Shown: positions 10,301 to 13,924 of the stretch, one piece after another
Position numbering within the stretch: position 1 is the stretch's first letter
How the letters are laid out: each line of letters starts with the position of its first letter
Assembly: GCA_013203545.1 (NCBI GenBank)
Contig: JABMQA010000713.1
Span: 1 to 16,876 of the forward strand
Reading direction: 5' to 3'
DNA length: 16,876 nucleotides
Source of the DNA: Bacteroidota bacterium
GTDB lineage: Bacteria; Bacteroidota; Bacteroidia; Bacteroidales; 4484-276
Made by a program: the position numbers and the translations under genes
The notes under the pieces: generated by a model
What the model saw: the letters and a program-made list of their open reading frames with translations, nothing else
Database searches by the model: none
What the model was told of the DNA's origin: nothing

Positions 10301-11693
10301 ATGGCGGCAGGCCCTCGTTATAGGTGTCAAAAGTTAATACATAGGTTGGGTTCGTAACATCCGTAAAGGTAAACACCAGGTATGGAGAAACTTCCTTTTC
10401 AAAAACACCACCGTATGCATCTTCCTTGGTAATTGTATTTAATCCGTAAGGGACTACACTATAATTCAATTCAACGAATACATCAAAAAACGAATCGATG
10501 CCAAAAATGGATATGCTAATCGGTTCGGTACTTTTCAGTTTGAGTTCGACCATTTGAATATCTATGGTGCCGGTTGAAGGATAGGGTGAGGAGAAAGGCA
10601 CATCACCAAGCCTGGTTACCACGACATCGGCTGCAGGGAATTGCGAGCCATCTGAATTTGCTCCCTTTAGTGCTATAATACCATCAAAAGGATCGGAGCC
10701 CGGACCGAAGAAATCAGCCGGAAGAGGCGGGAAATCGCCATCCTGGCCAAATTCCAGGTAGCCGCATGGTGAAGTCCAGTGGTCGTCACCGGCCTTCACA
10801 AAATCATCAGGGGTGGTGACATAGGGAAATCCAAATGCAGTGGTTTCACCAGGCAAAGCAGCAACTAAGGTTGTTAATCCCGTTGACCGGTCCAAAGATC
10901 TCAACTCAGGGCCTGCATCTGTATCAGCATTATAAGCTGCCAGGTAAACTACATCATTTTGTGAATCATAGCCCATACCCTGTGCATAATTTCCATCGAA
11001 TCCGGAATCTCCGAGCGTATTGATACTTAGATTTGCAACATCCACTGAAAATATCTTGTCAGAAACAATGTCAAATAAGTACAGAGTACCGGTGGCATCG
11101 AAAGCGCCACTGATTACAGCCTGCATATCCAGATTCAATAGGCTAAAAATATCACCACTTACAGGATCAATTTTGTACAGAATCGACTGTGCACCATCGG
11201 TTGCAACCGCATAGAAAACACCGGTGGCTTTATGAATTGACAAAACAGTCCAAATGCCTTGTTCAATCGGACAGGGGATATAAACACTGTCCACAACAAA
11301 TCCGGTAGTAATATCCACCTTTTTCAGGAAATTGTCCTGTCCATCGATCATCCACATGTAATCCGGATCGGTAGGCGTGAAATCCCCTGAATAAGACATT
11401 GGGTAAATTGTTGCAATCACCATTGGACTTGTCGGGGTATCCATGTCGAGTGAAAATAATTGCTTGGTCCACACATTTTCACCATACGCAACTGAACCCC
11501 TGAATGAGTTATCAGGATTTAAAACAGGTGTATGTGAAAACGAAGGAGTGAAATCAGCAGGCGCTGTAAGAAGAGAAATGGTTTCATGAGCCCTGATTGC
11601 CGGCCCATCTCCGTCTGCATAGGCAGACCATCCTGCAAACAGAAAAAGATGCAGGAATAGAAATGCTAAGTAAAAGCGGTAATTTTTTTTCAT
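276..11693 (-). CDS. Giant secreted multidomain surface protein with five GEVED domains, Ig-like array and T9SS sorting domain
   Basis: This 3805-residue protein has no enzyme domain that I recognise. It looks like a cell-surface or released adhesin/scaffold. Approximate residues: 1-26 signal peptide (lysines, long Phe/Leu core, cleavage after A-Y-A); 55-305 beta-propeller-like repeats; 310-676 unrecognised, rich in Pro, Trp and Asp; GEVED domains at 679-840, 1059-1221, 1581-1743, 2103-2263 and 2450-2609, each opening with a D-[FW]-G-D-A motif and closing with GEVEDY; Trp-rich beta domains after the first four, at 846-1052, 1225-1575, 1747-2097 and 2265-2447; cassette module i at 2613-2734; a PKD/Ig-like domain at 2735-2815; eight Cys-rich Ig-like repeats at 2818-3434; cassette modules ii (3436-3600) and iii (3606-3725); T9SS type A sorting domain at 3730-3805, with the YPNPT motif and a closing KLVIE. 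The ATG at 11693 is chosen because the signal peptide starts there; no Shine-Dalgarno sequence is visible. The function as adhesin is inference. Confidence 0.93.
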   Translation of the reverse strand: MKKNYRFYLAFLFLHLFLFAGWSAYADGDGPAIRAHETISLLTAPADFTPSFSHTPVLNPDNSFRGSVAYGENVWTKQLFSLDMDTPTSPMVIATIYPMSYSGDFTPTDPDYMWMIDGQDNFLKKVDITTGFVVDSVYIPCPIEQGIWTVLSIHKATGVFYAVATDGAQSILYKIDPVSGDIFSLLNLDMQAVISGAFDATGTLYLFDIVSDKIFSVDVANLSINTLGDSGFDGNYAQGMGYDSQNDVVYLAAYNADTDAGPELRSLDRSTGLTTLVAALPGETTAFGFPYVTTPDDFVKAGDDHWTSPCGYLEFGQDGDFPPLPADFFGPGSDPFDGIIALKGANSDGSQFPAADVVVTRLGDVPFSSPYPSTGTIDIQMVELKLKSTEPISISIFGIDSFFDVFVELNYSVVPYGLNTITKEDAYGGVFEKEVSPYLVFTFTDVTNPTYVLTFDTYNEGLPPLDLVSVDPYPWTHSPIENEFDPMSEDPLILRTNAGNDIYLLPYLVRNDNLFLDMGQDGAPVAWQGSGFNDGEWYYYENFNWWNVWFYDHPVDDTRRKVIDGMLMIQPRMPDLPSYVEIVFNWSTPEWPGYPEVNRPPLPGDVTDPAYEQSVIQRSEPLIIYEDNIFEDIPIPIPFEILEYNPEWLSIDLRGYNFILVGDIQHVCFKEGDCPETGLDWGDAPDGAAAPMYRTLSANNGPSHIIVPTIHMGPTIDGEDDGQPDMAAVGDDNVPSPTDEDGVIFLSSMVSGQTATIQVDASVDGFLNAWLDFDMSYSFTGEQIFIDKLLLAGINTLSFDVPASSITGTTFARFRFDTNGGLNYYGPAENGEVEDYMIEIVPEEDKSKMHMVQWPDLTTDGVDNYCMNEVVLADDFLCIETGYITDIHVWGSWFNDYLPEVPPKIVLGLWSDNPSGQYGYSEPRDLLWEYTFETGDYTMEQYAQVEDGEWFYWPQTGGAEFPGDYSVWKLNFYVPEDLAMVQDSGTIYWLSVNVQPEPGYNYNFGWKSSRYHFNDYAVWQIDPPMWNKLCYPEQHPLVDVCQDLAFYISGSPETPQEDFDWGDAPDAAGAVLYPTLSASNGAYHMLDGYTFLGMLIDPEDDGIPDANALGDDLDNLPDESGVMLTSSLISGATATIDIYANGNCMLNAWFDFSHNYSWADAGEHVFINQPLNPGVNNLNIPVPVGTTEGDVYARFRVNQNGGISYDGYGYEGEVEDYKFFINDTIPDTKTGNPQYPDPRGWDVNFTYPATLGDDWICSESGAVEDFHFWVSWLNDIVPDEFENAIEKFDVSIFSDIPASQSPTEYSMPGEELWQRSFAPGEFTYDPVFDHLQGWYDPYTGNADPQNHYGCYRIDIDNFDDPFIQEEGTIYWLVISAHMISGSGGGTQDIIVTLDGVDPGILPYQTWTESDVILSIQDYSGYTISYTIEPDGIALHPALLNCDLTGLPGTVVSAEVDVIPGCGPGCGPTVTLYQSGLLIDQKQNSGSGSLETLIVTNPGGYIPDQLTIGCLEGKVLEIRFVIETGEGYQIGWKTSIDHWNDNATYLENDLAYSWYEMYDPITQENLDLSFVITGNPVPQEDFDWGDAPDAAGAVLYPTLSASNGAYHSLDGYTFMGLLIDAEANGIPSPFALGDDLDNLDDEDGVTLTSSLVTGAAATLDVYANGGCLLNAWFDFNKNFSWADAGEHVFVNVPLNPGVNSLNLTVPAGTLAGDLFARFRVNQNGGIPYDGYGYEGEVEDYKFYVNDTIPDTKTGNPQYPDPNGWDVNFTYPATLGDDWICSESGAVEDFHFWVSWLNDIVPEEFENIIEKFDLSIYSDIPASQSPSGFSMPGDTLWVRSFYTGEFSWTPVFDHLQGWYDPYTGEADPENHYGCYRIDIDNFEDPFIQVEGTIYWLVISAHMISGSGGGTQNIVVTLDGVDPGTLPYQTWTESGVVLSIQDLSGPANYEIDPDGINLWVALLNCDLTGLSGTVISAEVDVEPYCGPGCGADVILYQSGLIIDQKYNVGSGSVETIVVTNPGGYIPDQLTIGCYEGKVLEIRFLIETGEDYQIGWKTSIDHFNDNAVYQIFDYSYDWMEMYDPISQENLDLSFVITGNPAIPQDELDFGDAPDPSFPTLLANDGARHFIDGVTYMGALIDGEPDGIPNATATGDDLDNLPDEDGVTFITPLVLGQPAQVKITTSVTGWLSAWVDFNKNGSWGDPGEQIFTDELLPGGDNIRAFLVPMQAQVGNSFARFRFSNQQTGLSYKGFAENGEVEDYQVEISDNETIKWIQYPDAEFSGYHAHDYPGNELYVADDWQCEGGLVTDLHWWGYYEFPNSGPCKGFRISIYDNDPSGPKPGGQILTWDANFGPNTGDIQEYFTGHYSVTGDSLFYYYFVLPEPFAQIEGNFYWLELMAMSQNISNNVIWKWQTNGDPTILGMPIQRDITGYMSYLDLNMAFVITSAQETREMDFGDAKDPTYPTLLVSNGARHLIDPNIYLGNLIDAETDGLQSVNALGDDLNNLDDEDGVIMNKPFVIDGTGIVKVKASVDGYLNAWFDFNGNGSWADAGEQVFIDAVLTAGLNSLTFAIPDSANPGPTFARFRYNTTGGLSYTGFASDGEVEDYRVMIYPPGWGFNPTGSSHLISVPVGITFNCISLSSGDFIGTYYTDENGNLACGGAAWWDGTNNQVVMAFGDDITTPLIKEGFDEDEEFTWMVYYTATSSDEEVVVGYNTAMPDFDGKFHNNGISALTYVSNQISAAVSYQNTICAGDPVQFTTYVSLNCGPVTYSWTSDPAGFTSNLPNPTDTPLVTTTYYLEVTDGYSIANIQASVTVNPLPVVVCPNDTTVCDNGGPFVLTGATPAGGTYWGFGVSGGVFYPVVTGTGNHIIHYYYTDANGCTNDCDFVITVSAAPVVDCPAWMEACENDLPVLLNNAYPQGGDYNGNGVVFNDPDYYYDPSLAGVGTWVITYCYTDPVTGCSNCCQFDFIVHALPVVDCPDDMTVCIDTPPFTPAGATPAGGTYSGTGVSGGVFDPAAAGVGTHIITYTYEDPQTFCINTCAFTITVVEIIATCPDDFEMCIDDGPLTLTGGLPAGGTYNGPGVSGGVFYPLVAGTGNHTLSYTVVYPGTNCYDICYFVATVHPLPVMDCPAEMGACFDTGLKPLDNCYPLGGDYSGTGVVFDGTNYYFDTSVGVGIYLITYCYTDPTTGCSNCCEFNFVVKALPVVDCGDDMLVCISVAPFNLTQATPTGGAYSGTGVTAGVFDPAAAGAGDHVITYTYTDPQTFCTNTCTFVITVIEVIAVCPEDMAVCIDEAPFVLTGGSPSGGVYTGPGVSGGIFRPVMAGVGTHFIQYCVADPLLPNCVDCCEFAITVYPLPNMDCPADFEACLGAPPLLLTGGYPLGGEYSGTGVTENGGQYFFDPATAGLGNHTIIYCYTDPNTLCTNCCAFVITVVADHVIDFNDGWRGISSYIIPENNDLDHVLHSIMDDLIIFYNLTGTFWPSQFIYTLNKWDEYDGYIMKTSDDGVLPICGNEVTNKTVNLGQGWNIIPVLSSFAVDIETMFTGVDNFVLAKDVAGPGVYWKNYGINTIYNVIPGSAYFVLMSGPGSITYPMQTDNASTTKPVELPVSPWNEVTNTPASHTVVFNVASGQFEPGDIIGGFNADGWYTGIAEAGESGQSFVLALNGDDPYSTEIDGFVSGELLRYKLYRSSTGETFDLDVIYNPEMNTGYFENHGMSEIGSVKMSATGISEQASGKLRIYPNPTHGIFTIEGIDANVGVQIFNTFGEEIYMNEMYLPEKLDLTSQPKGMYIIRIENNGEVYYEKLVIE
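1392..3242 (-). repeat. Array of eight Cys-rich Ig-like domain repeats
   Basis: Eight repeats of 75 to 80 residues lie head to tail. Each starts with an x-x-[DTV]-C-P-x-[DE] motif with a second Cys six residues later, has a central G-G-x-Y-x-G-x-G-V segment, and ends with C-x-x-C or C-x-x-C-C followed by an F-x-[IV]-x-V strand. The first Cys of each repeat lies at residues 2821, 2896, 2976, 3051, 3127, 3206, 3281 and 3358 of the protein, giving lengths 75, 80, 75, 76, 79, 75, 77 and about 80. The paired cysteines probably form disulfides after export. Such arrays in secreted Bacteroidota proteins usually act as stalks or binding surfaces; that role is inferred here. The repeats fall into three subtypes in a fixed rotation, described in the findings. 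Confidence 0.88.
1632..3017 (-). repeat. Higher-order duplication: two 693-base (231-residue) three-domain units
   Basis: Within the Ig array, repeats 2-3-4 and 5-6-7 are two copies of one three-domain unit (2325-3017 and 1632-2324). The spacing between equivalent cysteines is exactly 231 residues from repeat 2 to 5 and from 5 to 8. Repeats 2, 5 and 8 share a G-[VE]-x-x-x-x-Y-Y-F-D insert and a C-x-N-C-C close. Repeats 3 and 6 share DPAAAG and DPQTFC. Repeats 4 and 7 share a GGPYxGPGVSGG-like core and lead into an [HY]PLP linker. Linkers also follow the rotation: ALP before the second type, VE[IV]I before the third, PLP before the first. Confidence 0.85.
3867..9659 (-). repeat. Five dispersed GEVED domain copies
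   Basis: The copies lie at 9174-9659, 8031-8519, 6465-6953, 4905-5387 and 3867-4346. Each is about 160 residues and shares ordered landmarks: D-[FW]-G-D-A-[PK]-D, a L-x-x-x-G-x-x-H segment, a D-x-E-x-x-G-x-x acidic stretch, A-W-[LVF]-D-F followed by [GA]E[QH][IV]F, A-R-F-R, and GEVEDY at the end. The name of the family comes from that last motif. The domain is common in secreted proteins of Bacteroidota and related phyla and its role is not established. The many conserved Asp and Glu suggest bound calcium, which is inference. Confidence 0.88.
5400..8531 (-). repeat. Tandem duplication of a 522-residue GEVED plus Trp-rich domain module
   Basis: Two copies, 6966-8531 and 5400-6965, each exactly 1566 bases from one PQE motif to the next. 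By eye about four residues in five are identical. A one-residue length difference in the middle is compensated near the end of the module. DNA similarity is also high: a 38-base stretch at 7552-7589 is identical to 5986-6023, at the module period of 1566. The duplication is therefore recent or has been kept uniform by gene conversion. Both copies contain the same roughly 140-residue insert that the other two Trp-rich domains of the protein lack. Confidence 0.88.
9666..10766 (-). other. Unrecognised region of the giant protein between propeller and first GEVED domain
   Basis: Residues 310-676 are not assignable to a family I can name. Visible marks are DHWTSPCGY near the start, the sequence FFGPGSDPFDG, a long beta-rich stretch with a VELKLKS strand, a Trp/Tyr-rich patch around NFNWWNVWFYDHP, and WLSIDLRGYNF close to the end, followed by two cysteines. 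Regular beta-strand patterning suggests one or two beta-sandwich domains. It belongs to the same open frame, without any break, and leads directly into the first GEVED domain at residue 679. Confidence 0.6.
10779..11531 (-). other. Beta-propeller-like head of the giant protein
   Basis: Residues 55-305 show repeating four-strand patterns typical of YncE/NHL-like propellers, such as a D-x-x-T-G turn after an [LI]-x-[KS]-[IV]-D strand: KKVDITTG, YKIDPVSG, FSVDVANL and RSLDRSTG. These are spaced about 40 to 60 residues apart, consistent with individual blades. Propellers at the N-terminus of secreted proteins usually bind ligands or proteins. I cannot assign a ligand, and the blade number cannot be fixed by eye. 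Confidence 0.5.
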
Positions 11694-11814
11694 TGTTGTA
11701 ACTTTTTAATGGTTGATAGACTTGTATTGTGTGATCTTTCATGATAACTTGTATTCTCTGAGAGGGCACTAAATGATACCGTTTTAATATTCAATTCTTT
11801 GTATATGACGCTCT

Positions 11815-11845
11815 CAAAAATACGCAATAAAACACGGAATGTCAA
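11815..11845 (-). promoter_or_regulatory. Probable Bacteroidota-type promoter of the giant gene
   Basis: On the minus strand, TTG at 11843-11845 is followed after 20 bases by TATTTTTG at 11815-11822. This fits the Bacteroidota housekeeping sigma factor consensus, TTTG or TTG, 19 to 21 bases, TAnnTTTG. The -7 box matches at all six defined positions. Transcription would start near 11808, leaving a leader of roughly 115 bases before the ATG at 11693. Its place just upstream of the giant gene and downstream of the small gene fits. No mapping data back it. Confidence 0.45.
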
Positions 11846-11978
11846 GTAACTTAACAAGATTTGTGATTGGGTGGTCACTGTCTTTTTTGTTTCGTACCTG
11901 TATTCCATGTTTTCGTTTTCTTGTTTAAATGATAATTGTTGGTTGTTTTTAATAATTGGTTTTCGAGGTGCTGGTTGT

Positions 11979-12116
11979 TTAAATTGAGCAATTGCTCTTT
12001 TGTTTTGGGTTCATGTAAAAGCACTGGTTAAAAATGGTAGTTTGATTTATAAAATTAAGAGTTAAAAGCAGGGTGAGTATCATTTTTGATACCTCATTAT
12101 TTTCGTTATTACTCAT
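11979..12116 (-). CDS. Small protein of 45 residues with strong ribosome binding site
   Basis: This is a 45-codon open frame ending in TAA. It begins MSNNENNEVSKM, continues with a short hydrophobic stretch (ILTLLLTLNFI, residues 13-23), then a polar tail with two cysteines and a KQK. I do not recognise it. Support comes from the ribosome binding site: AAAGGAGG ends four bases before the ATG, a near-perfect match to the anti-Shine-Dalgarno sequence. Neither giant gene shows one, and such sites are rare in Bacteroidota. The hydrophobic part is shorter than a normal membrane helix, so it may be a peripheral peptide or not stable. A weak promoter candidate upstream on the minus strand is TTTG at 12294-12297, 22 bases, then TAATTTTT at 12264-12271. 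It could instead be a chance frame. Confidence 0.35.
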   Translation of the reverse strand: MSNNENNEVSKMILTLLLTLNFINQTTIFNQCFYMNPKQKSNCSI

Positions 12117-12130
12117 GGATCCTCCTTTCC
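12117..12130 (-). promoter_or_regulatory. Strong Shine-Dalgarno sequence
   Basis: On the minus strand the bases read GGAAAGGAGGATCC directly before an ATG. AGGAGG occupies 12121-12126 with four bases to the start codon. It decides the start of the 45-codon frame and is the only clear Shine-Dalgarno sequence upstream of a start in the window. Confidence 0.5.
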
Positions 12131-12315
12131 TGTATGTTTTGAACTATGACTCGTTCTACCTCTTAGCCAATTTGTATGCCTTTTTTGGCATTGATTTGCT
12201 TAAAAGCATTCCGTTTATTATAATTCATTGATTTTATGATCTTTATAAGAAAAACAAAATGAAAAAAATTAGCTGTTGAAATATTACGAAAAGCAAAGGG
12301 TGAAAAGGCGTAGGT

Positions 12316-12341
12316 GGATTTCACCCACATGGGTGAAATCC
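12316..12341. promoter_or_regulatory. Perfect 12-base inverted repeat, possible operator
   Basis: The arms GGATTTCACCCA and TGGGTGAAATCC are exact complements separated by two bases (CA). A bulged extension outward adds two or three more pairs. It lies just downstream of the peptidase gene's terminator, so that transcript should not reach it, and about 20 bases upstream of the weak promoter candidate of the small gene. A dyad this perfect with almost no loop suits a dimeric DNA-binding protein better than an RNA hairpin. The regulator cannot be named. Confidence 0.55.
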
Positions 12342-12356
12342 CACACCCCTGAAATG

Positions 12357-12384
12357 AAAAAAGCCCCCAATAAATTGGAGGCTT
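12357..12384 (-). terminator. Intrinsic terminator of the C10 peptidase gene
   Basis: On the minus strand AAGCC pairs with GGCTT and, inside one mismatch, CCAA pairs with TTGG around a four-base loop (12361-12384). The stem is followed directly by a run of six T. It starts about 38 bases after the stop codon of the peptidase gene. All parts of a Rho-independent terminator are present. Confidence 0.85.
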
Positions 12385-12421
12385 GTTGATCAATAATCCC
12401 TTAAATCCTCTTGCACCAGAT

Positions 12422-13924
12422 TTATTTACGGATTATTATTTTTTCAGTTGCTGATATAGTTTCATTGGAAACTTTTAGGAAGTAACAACCTTCAGGCCAA
12501 GTGGAAACATCCAGCCGTATCTCACTATCAAAAATCATTTCTTTTACAAGGACAATTTCTCCCAGGGTGTTAAATACCATGACCTTACATCCTGAAGTTG
12601 ATTTTTCAAAAGAAATGTTCAAATAATCAGATGTTGGATTTGGGTAAACATATATTTCAGGAATTTCAGTAGATTCTGTAAATCCCGTTGTGGCATCAAC
12701 CTCCGACAGTCCGTCAATAGTGAAATACTTATTGGGTTGTGGCGGTGAGGCATCGAAATTCACATCCGGGATTTCAATCTCAGATGAAGCAGTACGGTAG
12801 ATTTTAAAGAATAACCCTTCACCTTCAACCATGCCATCAACCTGCAGTGTTGTTGGATCATCCCCCCAAATGGTCATGGCAATATTTTCTCCTGTTACCA
12901 CTGCCATTCCGGTATTCAATCCCTGTATATTGAAGGCGCCGATTATGTCGCCCTTATCATATTTCCCGGTAAAATCAGCAGGGAAAACAACTATATGTGA
13001 ATTGGGTGTGGGCTCAACAATATTCCATGGTGAAGAAATACCACTAACAGGGTTGGTACCTGATCCGGCAAATGATGACTTCAATGGGAAACTGATGGTA
13101 GTGGTTGCACTTACCAGAATGACGTAAGCTTTCCCAGGCTCAAGCGCACCCAGTGTGAATATTGACATTGCAGGCCAGTATACCTTGCCACCTGCTATTT
13201 CCTTGGCCAGAACCACATTGGGTGAGCTAAGTATGCTTGCAGTGGAGACACTTCCAGAACTCAGCACCGGAATGATATGCCAGCCGGGATTCAATATTAT
13301 TGACCTGTTCTGAATCGTGGAGCCTTTGATATTCAGAACGACATCATTGGCAACTTTAACCTTATATCCCTCATATGGATTCCACAATCCAATGGTATTG
13401 ATACCCTGTGCAGGCCAGTACATTCCGGCCATGCTCAATAAGATGGTAAAATTGGGTTGAATAGGAGCAATAATTGAGTCGAGCGTGTTATCAACCGGCT
13501 GCAGGTAACTCGAAAGTCCGCTCCATCCCTGCAACAGTGTAATACTCTGTGTTAAAAATGAACTCAGGGACAGGAGTGCCGAAACGCCGTTATTATAATA
13601 TTTTCCATCATAATTGGGCATGGTGTTGTCATAGGTTACCGATACATTGGTTTCCAGCATAGTGCTCATAGGAAGAACCTTCCATGTAAAGTCTTCGCCA
13701 CTTGTAAAACCATCTTTCAAACCAGGTGTGGTCGGGTCATCGCCATAAGCTGTGAGACTTACATTATTAACCCCATCCCATGTAACCGAACCGCCACAAA
13801 AAACATTTCCGGCTAAATCGGTATAAAACACCCCAATTTCATCGCCTGCATTCAGCGGATTACCGTTTACGGTCGGGCTGGCCGAAAGTGGAATGGAGAT
13901 CAGGTGGGATGAACTGGTTGGTGT
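12422..13924 (-). other. C-terminal cassette (modules i, ii, iii plus T9SS sorting domain) of the peptidase
   Basis: Module i (13559-13924) starts at TSSSHLISIP and carries GDEIGVFYTD, WDGVNN, GDDPTTP and NNGVSAL. Module ii (about 13064-13555) follows directly with GWSGLSSYL, WPAQGINT, HIIPVLSS and VLAKEIAGG. Module iii (about 12674-13033) starts SPWN and has GDIIGAFN, GDDPTT and KIYR. The sorting domain (12422-12661) ends the protein with EKIIIRK. The giant protein has the same order, but there the Ig-like array separates modules i and ii. Confidence 0.8.

Larger units (their letters stand above)
11694..12421. other. Intergenic region between the two giant genes
   Basis: These 728 bases hold, from right to left, the peptidase gene's terminator, a 26-base palindrome, a probable small gene with a strong ribosome binding site, and the promoter and leader of the giant gene. 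The minus strand of 11881-11978 is A- and C-rich and includes two AAACAACCA copies (at about 11942-11950 and 11973-11981), compatible with an untranslated leader. I see no tRNA, no mobile element and no further gene. Confidence 0.6.

Noticed and set aside
11690..11908. 72-codon minus-strand frame overlapping the start of the giant gene
   Set aside because: It spans the promoter box and leader of the giant gene, has no ribosome binding site and no recognisable product.
12115..12129. Plus-strand TGGATCCTCCTTTCC resembles the 3' end of 16S rRNA (anti-Shine-Dalgarno tail)
   Set aside because: Two bases are missing and the sequence upstream bears no resemblance to 16S rRNA. It is simply the complement of the Shine-Dalgarno sequence before the small gene.
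12259..12279. Plus-strand ATG followed by Lys-Lys, possible signal peptide start
   Set aside because: The frame stops after six codons.
12163..12393. 76-codon minus-strand frame in the intergenic region
   Set aside because: It starts inside the peptidase gene's terminator hairpin and runs through the palindrome. It has no ribosome binding site and no protein-like pattern.
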